From assembly GCF_028554725.1 (NCBI RefSeq), contig NC_071670.1:73631001-73695000 (forward strand): a stretch of 64,000 bases of DNA, given 5' to 3'. Positions 11,579-25,328 of the stretch are shown one piece after another; position 1 is the stretch's first letter; each line of letters opens with the position of its first letter. Position numbers and translations under genes: made by a program. Source of the stretch: Zeugodacus cucurbitae (lineage: Eukaryota; Arthropoda; Insecta; Diptera; Tephritidae). Under the pieces are notes generated by a model. That model was not told the DNA's origin. It did not search any database and saw only the letters and a list, made by a program, of their open reading frames with translations.

Positions 11579-14500
11579 TATATGCATATATCTTCTAAAT
11601 CTATCTATCTAAAATAAGAAGAAACATACACAGTAAAGTCGCTTCTAATTATAAGACCGCCACTGTTTTTATTTTGTAATATATATGTACATATGTATGT
11701 ATATGTGCATTGTAAGCATTTACGGTCCGTACGTATGTTTGTATGTAAATACATAACACTGAGCCAGGCCGAAAGAACAAAGAAAATATATTCGTTGCAA
11801 CAAAAACATGTAAATTAACGTTAACGTGTTGTTGTTGTTGCGGAAGTATGCAGATAAGAATTGGCCCAACGTACTTGCTGGAAACACTTTTGTTAAGAGC
11901 TGCTAAATTTATAAAATTAACCCATTAAGGAAGGGTGTAACGAAAACAAAGGGGTTATGACCAAAGGCTTTGAAATATTTAATTATTACATATGTATATC
12001 CCATATATATATTATATACTCAAATCAAATTGCTCGTAAGTTTTGAAACTAGTTGTAGTGATATGAAAAAAAGCATATTATGTATGTATATCCCTTATTC
12101 GACGCAATGAATTGGGTTACAGTAATACTTGTTTACTTATTATCTTATACTATACAACATGAACGTATAGGGAAAGGCCTGACCTGATTGCATTCGTATA
12201 AAGTCAGAACAATGAAAACCATTATACATACATATATCATATAGGTCATGGTCCGATCTCATATATTGTCGACATTGAACTATAGTATGTACAAGATTTT
12301 GTTTACCTAAATATTATATATATTTACCAAATATATATTTACCCTCTATATATCAAGTGAACCAGATGCTTCAAAATCCTTATGTTACGTATGTGGTGAC
12401 TAGGGAAAGTATTGATTTTTTGCTTATCAGAAAAAGTCAGAATTTGCACACTAGTACTCGCTCGATTGGTGAGCAGAAGCTAGACTTATGCCTGCTCATT
12501 CCTGGAGGGTGTTTGCATTACCTTGACACCATACGTTCATGTGCATATGTAGCTGCTGGATATCGTACACCCACATGTGTGTAAATTGTTTTGCAATTAG
12601 GTTTCGAGGTCTGGAGCAAGGAATGTGTCTTTTGCGCACTCACAAAGGCAAACGAGCAAATTAAAATGTTTCGCATTCCTCACCATCAACCGTTTCGTAA
12701 CCATACCATACGTTCTCCATGCATGTGTACAAATGACCACATATGGAGGCGCACAATGAAAGATCGCTCATAAGTGATCTACGAATATAAAAAAAAAAAC
12801 AAGTACGTACGTAGATCTATATGAATTATTATTGTTATTGACCGCTTGAAATAAATTGAACAACGCCAGATCAATTCTAAGATCTAAAGCTTTTTACATG
12901 TACAACAAAAACTGCGCATATAAATACATACATATGTACGTAAGTATGTACATATCTGCGTCTATGAATTCACGCAAACATATTCTGATAAATCATAAAC
13001 GCTCTGGAAACTTTTACGTAATTCCAGCTATATACGAGTGTACCTCTTTAAGTGCCAGCTTCAATTTTGGTATAATACAAGTGTACATGCACATGCTCAA
13101 TGTTAAATAAAATAGTGTCTACCAGCTTTTTCAGACAAGATAAGAAACGTAGAAAACAGAAAACAAAAAGAAAATAAAAACAAAAATAAATAAATAATAA
13201 CAAAAATGGTTAGTTTTCAAAATGTTAAAGTAAGAAGTATAAAACTAAGTGTTAAGTGCTCACTAAACCTTCATGAAATACTATTAGCAGTGATATGTAC
13301 ATATGTACATGTGGATGTACTCAGTGAGTTCATAAAAATCATCATCTCACTTATGTAGCTCGAGCTGTAAGTACTTAGTGAAGTTTCTTCCGTACCACAT
13401 ACATAGATATACTTTTGAATGGGTTATTGTTTCCAAATAACTCCACCGTTTTTCGGTTGTCTCTTCTTTAATTTTTATTGCCTAAATACATATGTACATA
13501 TGTACACCTGCAAGACTAGTCTGAAACTACTAGTTTTAAGTCGTTAGTTTGTGAGACTATTCTTTATGAGGTTCTTTCCACTTTTATTATGAATTGCACA
13601 AATCTATTGCGAGAGGTAACATGTGGCTCCCCAAACAATTGTTAGTAATACCCGAAACTAACTGAGATAGAGACATATATATGTACATATATTCTCAAGT
13701 TATAGGAATGATTAGACGACACATTTTTCATCTTACAATGTCAGTTGAGCTTCAGTAAAGATTGAGATATTGAACTTCGTACAAGTGTGCAGATGGGATG
13801 GGCAGAAACGGACTGTAGACTCTGATATTGTAAGTCTTATACAAAGAGGTATCACAAGCTATTTTCCAAAGCAAGAGTTAGAAGAAAGACTCAGTTTTCC
13901 GGTTTAGAACACAGTGCCAATAACTGTGAAAGCTGTGTGGTCAGAATATTACACGTGTATACCTAGAGATGTATGTACCTAAAAATTTGGGCTGTTGCTT
14001 GCTTGTGTTTGTTTGCCGCAGTGGTTTTATGCCGCATACTATAAATTAAACCAAATCATTTCCATCTTTATTCTGCGCAGCTTGTACCGAATCTGAGCAT
14101 ACAAACGGCGTGGTTCCCGCTGAAAATTTACATTACTCCATGTACGCGCGGTTTAAAGTGGAACTTTTGAAAGTGCCGCATTTTGGGAGACCATACAAAT
14201 GCGCAAATAAGCAAATCGTTCAAGAGCTGTTTGTAATGCACGCTCCTCAGCAGTGCGGCCCTTCAGTATATATACAGTAGTCACTGTTGAAAGTGGGTAT
14301 TCACGCTGTTAATACGGTATGCTGCATAGAAAGCGAAGAGTTAGTTCAATATGTGCAGGCTTGACTGTATGACCATAGCGATTAGTGGTGATTTCAACTG
14401 GTTTTCGAATCTTCATTTACTGCTCAAATGAAATGAAACTTTTATGCACAATGATTTTTTAGTTCAATACAAACAACAATCGCACAAAACATAATCGCGC

Positions 14501-15476
14501 CACATTGGCGGAATCAGCTATACACGCATACGAGTACATTATTGCATGCTAATGAAATTGGATTTTACCTTATATGTACATATGTATGCCGTCTTGAGGT
14601 GAATTGCCAATGCAAAATTGTGCATTTATTCAAATGGGCTTGCCAATATTTAAATATCTATGTTTGTATGTATTAGAAATAACAAGATTCTGATAGGAAT
14701 AAGTTTTCACATCGGATATAATACATATGTATGTGTGGCGTGGAGATGGGCTTTCGGCTAAACGAATTGCAGAGATGATTGACAGATTACGGTGGACTTT
14801 GAAATTGGTAGACAACGTTCTCTACACCCATTCTCCATTCTTCCATTCGAGAAGCGCACCGAAGATTAACTCACTTTTCCAAATACTTACGAATTCCTTA
14901 TCATAAGTTAATTCGGAGTTAAGCATATTGATGGCAATTATTACGCCTGAATGCCAGATCCACATGTCATATGTACGAGTATTTATTTACACGTGTGCAC
15001 ATTTGTTGCACTCGTTTTCGAGGTTTGCTAATTTTCTGCTTGCTTGAAGGGTGTTGCAATTTTGGTAAGGTGAGCACAGCGCAGGCCACAGATATCAATG
15101 AAAACGGGGTTGTATGGCAAGCGGGTATCGTCTGTCGATCAGTTTGTATGTTCATGCATATGTATGTATGTATGCCAATATTCCACTTATGATTATTGTT
15201 GTTGTTCCGAAACGTGCCCTATTGCAAATTAGTAGAGTTTGTGTGTATTTGTTGTATGCGAGAAAATGCGAGCACCCAAGTTTTCGTTCTGTGTATTAGA
15301 GTGCAACTGAGCTGCCGACACCGACGCGAAGCGCCACACGATTTAGATTCATTCTACAAAAGACTCTGCTTTTGCACTTTTCCACGGATTTCTTTTGTTC
15401 GTTTAATTTGCATTCTTTGCAGAAAATGAAGTAATTGTCAATCAACCTATTTACTGGCATGCTCGAATTATTTGCA

Positions 15477-15497
15477 TACACACACACACACACACAC
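15477..15497. repeat. (CA)n microsatellite
   Basis: An uninterrupted CA run; it is read as Thr-His repeats in the chance frame that crosses it. Confidence 0.9.
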
Positions 15498-18066
15498 TCC
15501 TTCATTCACATACATGAGCAATGCAGTGACTACATGCATACATATGTATGTACATATGTATGGATGCGCCCTCATTGCGCTCACCTCGTCGGCATAGCAG
15601 GGGCGCACAAATTAAATTTGCGCCAATTATGACATTGTTTTCAAAGCACGCGTGAATATATCAAAACATTCTCTTAAAGAACCGTGCGAGAAAAAAAACT
15701 GTGGTTTTTGGAGCTGAACTGGAACAATAACGTTAAATTCGACCCAGTTCGCACTGATTCAAGCGTAGTAGGGTCCCATATGAACAGTTTCAAAACTTTA
15801 ATCAATCGCCAGAATGCTCAGATTAAACGGTTTTCCTAGAACTTACTAGTAGAAGAATTAAAAAGAAAAAAATTAAGATTTTCTCACTAACATGGAAATG
15901 TTGCATGAGAACTGGTAAACTAGTTCTTGTTGCCGAACTTAGTTCCAGCACGAATTATCAAAGACAAAGTACTGATGATGCCACCGCATCGGCAGAAATA
16001 GCATTGTCCCGTTAATTTGAGGCGATAATTTGAAATCTTCACACCAACGCCCACTTGTAACAATTTATATATACATACACACATACATGTGTATCTCATT
16101 TACATGTACGTCTAATGTACATATGTGGGACTGAACTCATCTCCATACATAATTCATATACTTAGTTATTATAGTAAATTTTATTACATAGAGTAGAGAC
16201 TATGCATATTCATTTGTGTATTAACGACTGTATTGAGTAGCTTCGGCCAAAGCGGCGCCTCACTTAATTTGTCTAATGTGCAGAATTTATGCTTTCAATG
16301 AACCGTCGCGAATTTGTGTCACTGCGCCAAAAACACTCGCTCGCAGTCGCTCCCCAGATAAGCGCTGGCAGCGCCGCCAATAAGCCGGTGACCCCGGCAG
16401 CGAACTGTGCGGACAGCTTGCCGAATGCAGACGGTTGGGAATCACAGTCGGCCCGATATGCATTCTCACATATTCTCACACATGCTCATGCAAACATACA
16501 TACATACATATGTACATATGTCGGTACTTAGAGCGGGCAAACTGCCCATTTGTTCGCCATGTGAGTTGATAATTCGCTGTTGTTGCCAGAAAATCAATTT
16601 CTGCACAGAAATTCAGCACAAAGGCGGCGCCAAACGTCGGCTGTTGGACAGTAAAAGCCCAACGTCGCTGTAGCTGCGGCAGCGGTTTCCATGCAGTTAT
16701 GCAACATCTTCCAGCGACGCGCACATCACATACACATGCACATAAGCGTGTCTACACGCTGCAATGGCACAATCAGCCAAAGTGGCAGCAGTGAATCAAA
16801 ATCTTTTCCATAAAACCATGGAGGATTGATCTTGAATTAGTGCAAGACTAAAATATTCCTTGGAATAGCGCTAGGAGAAGGTTTGAACCGATACTCGATA
16901 GTTTTTTGGAAATCCAAGAGGAAGAGCAATAAGTCAATACAAATTCTATAACCATTGAAATGAGAAAATGCTTGAAGCAATCGTCTGTTCCAGCCATTTT
17001 TTGTTTTTCATCTTCGAATGTCTCCGCAGGGCATATCGCGAATTTCTTTCAAGGCTGAAAGCTGCAATTGGTTGTTAATAGACACATATATTAAGGGAAT
17101 TTGGTACAACTTCAGATAAATTAGATGAAATTGGGCGAACTGAATAGGGTTCAATACGATTTTAGGCACTGCTGAGAGATCCCTATCTGGGCAGAAGGTT
17201 TTTAAAATTGCCTTTTAATTAAATTACCTCTATCGCTAACCATTTATTTTTTGGCTGGACAATAATAGCAACTGTTTAAATAGTCATGTACGCACAAATA
17301 TATATCAGGACCGCAAATAGTACGACAATACATAAGCACAAAGCAGTGCCTAATTTGATGATGTGTTACTTTGATAACGTTACGCTGACATTGTTTTCCA
17401 ACGCTCTCAATGAGCTCATCCGTCGTAGAGTGGGGCTGTGGCTGGACATCGAAGTTCTTTTGCGAAACTTTCAATGAACATACATACAAACAAAAGTATA
17501 TATAAATACAATGCCTTTATATTAGTAATGTTACCGTCCACTGAATATATAACTTTTTTTTAATTTTGGGAAGGACGAGCTTTGGCAGCTCATTCTTGAT
17601 TATGTTCCAGATATAAACTTATTTACGATCTTAGGAATTCTGACGTTTCTTATGTAACTTGAAGAAACTTGAATTTCATTTTTTTTGCGTCTCCAAGAGG
17701 TAGTCACGCACTCAGCACTTATATTCGTACATTCACCATTGTTGTTGTAATTAAAAATGGCCAAAGTATATTTCGGTGTTGGAATTTCAAAAATAACATT
17801 TGCTCAATCGTATTTATGTATAAATACAATAAGTGTGTGTGTACATAAGTACATATGTACAGGCATAATCCGACGAGCAAAGTTAATTTGGCAAACAAAT
17901 ACAAACACACACGAGCCCAGCCAAGTGCCTAAAGGAATATGATTTTGTTTGCATACCAGTGTGTGTGTGTGCGTGTGTTTGTAAGGTTTCCGCAATTGTA
18001 AGCGCGTATCCGTAAGTTTGTACATCGCATTGTATAGAAATATGTACATATGTATGTTTGTATGGT

Positions 18067-18068
18067 GG

Positions 18069-18096
<28 letters not shown>
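18067..18096. repeat. (TG)n microsatellite
   Basis: About 15 uninterrupted TG units. It generates spurious His-Thr-rich frames on the minus strand. Confidence 0.95.
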
Positions 18097-18099
<3 letters not shown>

Positions 18100-18692
18100 G
18101 TGAATGTTAATGTTTTTTAAGCAATTAAAGTTGGTTATAATGCCGCTGCCAAACAACAAATTTAAATGAAGTGGTTGTTGGGGCTTTCAGCTTCCACATG
18201 CGATTTTGGCTTGAGGAGAAGAAAGGTACATAAATATAGAAACCATCCAAGCGTACATAGTCAACTATGAGTGTGTGTACTTGAAAAATCATTATTTGGT
18301 TAGTTAATGTTCATATTCAGTTACAACTTTCTACCTTTGACTGATGAAAGCTCAAATTTAACGGAAATTCGTTAACTGGCATCGGGTACCGTAATATTGA
18401 ATAAATCGTCTGTTTTAGAACATGGAAGGGATTTGTGGGCTGATTTTTTTTTAGAGTTAGACTTGCTACACTTTTAACAGACCTGTTTTGAAAATGTAAA
18501 GGGGAGCTTAAACAGTTTTTTTAACGCTCATTAATGCGATAGGAATGAAATTTCCTCAGCAATACTTACGGAAATGTCTATAACAAGACACTGAGGTTCT
18601 CATGTTTTAAATGGGAGGTCTAGAACAGATATGAGGTTTTTTTCATACCTTATTGTTTGAATTTATTATTGTATAGTAAAAGAGTCTCTACT

Positions 18693-19187
18693 ATGGACTG
18701 AGTAGGCAATTGAAAAGTAAAGTCCTCTCTCGACGAACAAAAACTAAACTCTACAAGTCCCTCATCATTCCCGTCTTACTTTATGGTGCAGAAGCGTTGA
18801 CGGTGTCAACATCCGATGAGACGGCACTAGGAGTTTTCGAGAGAAAGGTTTTGCGGAAGATTTATGGTCCCTTAAACATTGGCAACGGCGAATACCGCAG
18901 AAGATGGAATGATGAGCTGCATGTGTTGTTCGACGACCTAGACATAGTTCAGCGAATAAAAGAACAGCGGCTACGCTGGCTGTGTCATGTTGTTCGAATG
19001 GACGAAAGTGCCCCAGCTCTGAAAGTTTTCGATGCAGTACCCGCTGGTGGAAGCCGAGGAAGAGGGAGACCTCTTCACTGGGTATTACCAATTGGCACCA
19101 AACTGCCAAAAGGAGAGATGCGTGGCGCGCTGTTGTGGACTCGGCTATAACCGCGTAAAGCGGTGTCTACGCCAGTCAAGAAGAAGA
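18693..19187 (+). mobile_element. 3' fragment of a non-LTR retrotransposon (reverse transcriptase C-terminus)
   Basis: The + strand encodes GLSRQLKSKVLS, then TKTKLYKSLIIPVLLYGAEAL, ERKVLRKIYGP, QRLRWLCHVVRMDESAPA and GGSRGRGRP. This order is typical of the region after the reverse transcriptase catalytic core in insect endonuclease/reverse-transcriptase non-LTR elements. After RGRGRP the frame shifts: a neighbouring frame continues with RRDAWRAVVDSAITA and a stop at 19156-19158, which is the usual end of such proteins. A short tail ending in AAGAAGAAG follows. The catalytic part and endonuclease are absent, so it is a 5'-truncated, inactive insertion. The open frame 18710-19150 is not a host gene. 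Confidence 0.88.
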
Positions 19188-22100
19188 GTCTGAGAAATCA
19201 TTTGAGAGAAATGGTATTCTATGAGAAGCGTTGTTTAATTTTTTCTTATTTACAAACTGTGTTAATGGGGTATCCATAGAGGGACACCACAACGAAACTA
19301 GTTCATCTAAATGGGCATGGTTCGGCGATGCGATCCTGCTTTTGCCTTAAAAGTATATATGTGGAGTTGCAGTTAAATATGTTTTGTTCTTCTATTAATA
19401 TGTGGGATTCATGGGCATATACTTATACATATGTATATTGAACCTATATATTATACTGCAGTACAAATGCTATGAGAGTTAAGGTTATTAATAGTACGTG
19501 AACATTCATATCTATTTACCTTGGCGATAACGATGTTGATGATACCGAAAAGTTTGTAAAATCGCAAAAGCAGTGCAGTGTAGTGGTGTGTGCCGGGACG
19601 GACGTGCGTTCGCTGATATGATAAGCGACAGAAGGCACACATACACACGTATATAGGTATGTGTAGCGCTGGTTGGGGTACTTTTTGCTAAAGTAAGCGT
19701 CCGCTGTTCCACGAACTTCAGGTGATCTGTGTGCACAACGGCAAGCACTTCACTTCAAGGATGACGATGCAAATAGGGACATGCACTCGCTGATAATTAA
19801 GTGTGTTTTTGTATTTACTAGATAAAGTGTATACAATGTTTTTCACTTAGATCAATTGAAATTGCTGTTCTTCCTTGGCTCTTTATCACTCAATGGTCGC
19901 AAGTAATGTTGTGTTTACTTATACATATGTAGATATATGTATATTTGTTTGTGTAAAGGTAAATGTACATTTAACGTTTATGTACGTACATATGTATGTC
20001 TGTTTGTATGTTTTACAAGTGTGTTGCCCTATAGATTTCACAAATCGTTTTTTAACCGCAAAGTAAAACCGGCAGCGTTGATTCAACACTGTAATGCAAA
20101 TTATTTAAGTACTTACATATGCGCGTGTGTATGTGTGTGTGCATAGTTTTTGCGCTTAAATGATCGCAGCTTTGATACTGCAACTGATTATATTTAAACT
20201 GACACGTTTCATGTAATCTGAGTGCATGCCACGGTCACACAGACACACACACGTACATACTACGTATGTATGCACTGAACTAACAGTATTGCAGCGATAA
20301 ACCGACTAGACACCGTTGCGATGTTGTTTCTTTGGAATAAATAATAAAATATGTGGGCGTATGTAAATATGTATGAACACTTTTTTATCAAATTTAAAGC
20401 TCACACCTCTACAAAATGCTCGATGCTTTAGACCATAATGCGTTCACATTATCAAATCTTCACTGTACACATTCAAGCGCATACATTTGTGCAATAATTA
20501 TATATATTATATGTACATATATGGAAATTCACACGTACATCTGTTTAGAAATTAAAAATTTGCATCGTCCGATGGCGTGTGCACAAATGGTTTGTGATTT
20601 CTTTTTTAATTGAAAATATTATATAAAAGTCACATAAATAAATACAAAACTCGATTTTCTTTTTTCACGTAAGTTGCACGACTTGTACATATGTATGTAC
20701 GAGTATGTATGTTTGGACGTTTACGTGCATATGAAAACAATAATTCACCGGAGCGTTGTATTTTTGTTTGTGTTTACTCCCTTATTGGGAAGCGGCGAGG
20801 CGGTGAGTCGCGGCATAAGCTCAAACGCTTGCTAAAATTCGCTCCTTAGCGACCAGTTGCTTCAATAGCAGCTGCACTGAACAACAACAGCAACAATGAA
20901 AGCTACGATCTTCGTCAATTTGATTAATACTCGTATTGTTGTTGTCTGCCTTTTGTGTGTTAAACTTTTTTTCCGCTGGTTTTCAATAAAATTGCATTCA
21001 TACACGGCAACACACGAACTAACGAACTAACTGTCGCCGCTGTTACTCATCACGTTCTTGGGTAAGCCGTCGCTTCACTGCCACTTTTCGTTCTTGTTTG
21101 TTTTTGCTTTTGCTTTTGTTGTTGTTTTATTAGTAGCGCTTTTACTATATTTCATTCATACGCACATCTGCCGGTATACATATACGCAACAACAAACGGC
21201 AAACGAACCGAATACTCGTTACACACATACAAACATACACAAATACTCACACACATACACAAATCTACACTACACTATTCACTATCGTGTCACTTGTATT
21301 GCACAGAAATATCGGTTAGTATTGGTGTTGCATACGTAATTGCGCCGTTACCGTTCGCAATCAACCCGCTCTTATTGGAAATGACAGTCAGATGTGCCCT
21401 CCACTACGTACAGCGCATTCACTATTCACTGTCGACTGTCGCTTACGATGAGGTACTGAGCTTGGTGCTTGGAACTACTCGCTTGTGCTCGCTGTGCGTG
21501 GCTAACAACCGCTTCGCGTTCTGTCTCATTAACAACTGAATTGGTGAGCAGCTGAAGCATTGGCCTGAGGTGCCCAATGAGCCGTTCGAGTCGGGCATGT
21601 GCTCACCGCTTGACTGCTGAACGGCGTTCATTCTGGAAATGAATGAACACACCACCACTAAACAATGCTCGGAGCGACTAACTGCCGTCTGTTCCCAATT
21701 GGAAGAAACTGATTCGTTGGCAAGGTACTGCCGCTGGCATTTAATCTCGTGCGCTCTGAGCGCGCCACGGTGTTAACAAAGCTGATGGTGGTGGGGTGAG
21801 TCATTAGTGTCTAATAAACGAACTACCAATAAATTTGGTAAGGTCGGAGTGGGACTGCGAGAAGGGAGTGCGATAAGGGAGAAGGTAAGAGTGAAGCGTT
21901 TGCGCAAACGAAATGTTTGGCTGGCGAACTGACTGCTAAGCAACATATGCTGCCCGCATGCAAATAAACAATACTAATATACTATTTCTAACCCAGCGAA
22001 CCAATTAGTTTAAGGTGTAGAAAGGCATACTTCTGATTCTGTCAAACATCTTACTTCATGTGAAACCCCGAAAAGTCGTTCGCATAGTACTTTTCCGGTT

Positions 22101-25049
22101 TTTGAGTGATGATGATGAGGTTAACGAATTTTATTATTCATTTTTATTTTATTGCATGAGAAGGCTGATGAATTGGATATTGCCAATAATGTATCTTTTT
22201 TCAATATGACTTTCCGAGGATTTTACAATCATCGCCTTTCTATTTCTCGAGACGTTGATATTTCGTGGATGGTTTTATTTTGGAACCACTTCACAGCAGT
22301 ATATTAAACTTCTCACTATTTTGTGCTTCCACATTAGGAAGGGTCGATATAAAATTCTTATTCGAAAAAAAAGAAAGCAGAGAGGTTAACTTTATTTTCC
22401 GGGAACTATTTTAAATTATACAAAGCTATACTTGGGACATAAAAGAATCTCTATATTTTATGGATTCAAATAAAATAAACTAACCACGTCATAAAGACGT
22501 GTTAATGAAGAAGCAATCAACAGGTTTATAAGGGTTCGGTTTTCACATAAAGAACGATGAGGTCGCACTAAACAATTCATTTAGATAACTCAACTCATTC
22601 AATTTATGTGCTTTTATCATTTTGATACATTTCATCCTACATACATATGTATGTATTTTCTGACAATCTATAATTAAAATCTCATTATTCGGATTGATCA
22701 GTGAACTCTTATTGTCGACTGTCATTGTCAGTTGAATGTGTAAGTTCCATATTTTTAATGATGAATATTTACTGGAATTGTATTTTAGGATTAAACAAAA
22801 TTAGCTTACCTCTCGACGTAAACTTTCTTTTCTCGTCATTGCTTACACCAGCTTCCGTTGGTCACAAAGCTTCGACCATCTTTTTTTCATTTCGAAAGTC
22901 ATCTCAGGAAATGAATGCCATGCGGATCGTTTAATTACCTTCATTCACTGACGCAAACACTATCGGCAAGAGCCCACTACTCATACATACATATGTGCAT
23001 ACCTACAGCTGTACATGAGATTGCTAATTACGGTATGTACGCGTATGATCAAAGCGGAACTCGAATGAATGTGTTGGCGGCAAAATGAGTTGCGACGAAA
23101 CCGTGACAATTGTAAAGTTTGGTAAGAGTTCACTACTTAGCCACCGAATACTTCTCCCGTCTGCGTCGCTGATTTCATGTAGTCAAGCAGTTGGTATATA
23201 ACAAACAGTATATAACGTTTGGCATATTTGCATTTTGTCCTGACCGAAATCAGTTCATTTGCTCATTGCTTTCGCATTGTGTTCTTATTTGTTATTGTTG
23301 TTGTTTTGTTTTTGTGGTTTGTTGGTAGTTTCTTGCAGCGTCGCCGTTAAGCTTTTCTTGCGGTCAAACGCACACACAAACTGAGGACTTAAGCCGCAAT
23401 CCAACGGGAACAGGTTTGATCGATCTCGCTGTGCTCACGTTTTTCTTTATTCTTCTCATCGTTTACTTTTCTTGGCATTAAAGACAAGCAAACGCACACA
23501 TACACATACATATATATGTATATATTTCAGCACTAACGCGGTCGCACACACATACACACATGTATGTATACCTGTGGACGCTCGTACGATGTGCTTCCGT
23601 AATTCACTTTTCAAAGCTAAGTAGCCACATTATTTATCAAAATGAAGTCAAAATTAAAAAACCCACACACGCTCCCACGGCACGATATGCTTCACATTTC
23701 GTATTATTAGCCACTTTTAAGTAATTCGCAATTAAAATCACTGACACCGCGATACCGAGCGTGTACGCGCGTACTTACGTATATCGTTTGTATATATAAA
23801 TCAAGTAGATATGTATTTATATAGAATATACACGTTAGCTTGTAAGTGTGTGTGCTTGTACCTGGAACAATACTTGAACTGGGTTCAAGTCATGGGCACT
23901 TCGCTTACACACTAAGCACAAGATAAACAAACGCTGAAGTGGCTCAGTTCACGCGAAGAGACGACATGCCACGCCGAGCTACTGGAGCGGAATGCGCGAA
24001 GTTGCTGACTCCATCTCACCTGTGAACGGAGATCAACTCCGAATCGAAGTTGAACACAAAAGTTCAATTGTAATTTGTGTACTCTCCGGATTACCGTTGC
24101 GATCTGTAAGAACACATGTGTTTACCCATGGTAAGCACGTATGTATGTATGAATGTATGTATGTTTCTGCACAAATAAAGCGCTTAATTCCGTTTCTTCG
24201 AAAGCCAGCAAATGAATTTCAATTGCCATCTTTCAATTTTCATATTTAAACATTGTCTGCTATGGACTCATGTAAGCTTTAATCTCCGATTTCAATTCAT
24301 AAATGTTTTTGTTTGTAATGTAAATCAGTATTATAATATAGCATTTAAAAATTAAATAATTAGATTATGCGGAGTATTCTGTACATTATTGTTTCTATTT
24401 TTATTAACATATATCTGTTTTTTTTTTCTTATTTGGACGGATATACAAGAAGGGACAATATGGCTGCATCTTTACACATATAGATATAGACATATTTACC
24501 GTTATCTAAAGGGTGGTTCAAGCTAAAACTAGAAAGATGAGAGTGACATGACTCTACCTGAAAAGTATGCTTCTAAGATGAGACGCAACGCACAGCGCCA
24601 TCTATGTGTAATTAATATGCTAGACTTATTTCTCTTGAAATAAACACCATAAGATGTCGCCCTTGCAATATAGCCAAGTTGCAAACTTCTTATACGTCCA
24701 TACTATTTACAACCTATATGAACGTACGGTATACATCGTTAACACATAGGACGTAGTATATCCGGAAGACATAGAATAACGTGAAGGATATTTCAGAGAA
24801 CGTTTAAGCAAAGAACGTATATTGTAATAGCTGTAATCGATTGGTCACTTCCCTGCTCGCTATCTTTGGGCGCTGCTGGCCTGTCAAAAATTTTACATGT
24901 GAAAGCAACAACAAAGTTATCGAGTTGAATTCGTGCAAGAAAGTATGCGGATACCTTATTAAAAATGCTATTGTCGCTTGCTGAGTGCTGCCAAATTTTG
25001 TTATACGATTATACGTTCTTTGACCGTATATGTCTCATTCATTCGTATC
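19188..25049. other. intergenic, no gene seen; possible regulatory DNA
   Basis: Less AT-rich than the left part, with CAA/GTT triplet runs (for example near 20880-20960 and 23300) and CA-rich tracts. It has the texture of promoter-proximal or enhancer DNA, and some initiator-like TCAGTT and donor-like GTAAG words occur, but none combine into a gene model I would defend. Short frames up to about 95 aa are not supported by motifs. Confidence 0.4.
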
Positions 25050-25328
25050 ATTATAGCCTTTTCACACAGCCAAATTAATTGATCAGTTAAAATTTTAATT
25101 AAGATAATTAAGATATTTCAAGTCGATTTAAATTTAAAATGGAGATTTTATTTGTACGGTAAATCGATATTTATAAGCGTTTAAATCGAGCAGAAGCCGG
25201 TAAATTGATCAATTTGCTTCTGTCTAAAAACGCTATTATTTTGTATGGTAAATCAATCTAAATCAGCGTTTTAATCGAGCAAAGTCCGGTTAATTGATCA
25301 ATTAGCTCCTTAGTGAAAAGGCTATAAT
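25050..25328. mobile_element. short terminal-inverted-repeat element (MITE) with internal duplication
   Basis: The left end begins ATTATAGCCTTTTCAC and the right end is its complement, GTGAAAAGGCTATAAT, with further inverted similarity inside around TTGATCA and TTAATTG. The 279-bp element has no coding capacity. Its right two thirds consist of two diverged direct copies of about 90 bp (25145-25234 and 25235-25324), each containing GGTAAATCRAT, TTTAAATCGAGCA or its variant, AAGYCCGGTWAATTGATCAATT, and a terminus-like end. The superfamily and target-site duplication cannot be fixed because the ends are embedded in AT-rich palindromic sequence. Confidence 0.75.

Larger units (their letters stand above)
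5549..18692. other. intergenic, AT-rich, no gene seen
   Basis: About 13 kb with only short chance frames. It is AT-rich and carries many ACATATGTA-type palindromes, TATG/CATA runs and poly(T) tracts. The part nearest 5549 is presumably promoter and 5' UTR of the leftward gene, but I cannot place a transcription start. No tRNA, rRNA or recognisable transposase remnant was seen. Confidence 0.5.

Noticed and set aside
23190..23280. TATATAA boxes followed by TCAGTT as a promoter
   Set aside because: Distance from the nearer TATATAA to the initiator is about 43 bases, too long, and no downstream coding exon or clear donor was found.
23944..24110. possible non-coding first exon from TCAGTT to GTAAGA
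   Set aside because: The donor context (ATCT before GTAAGA) is weak and there is no evidence of a downstream exon.
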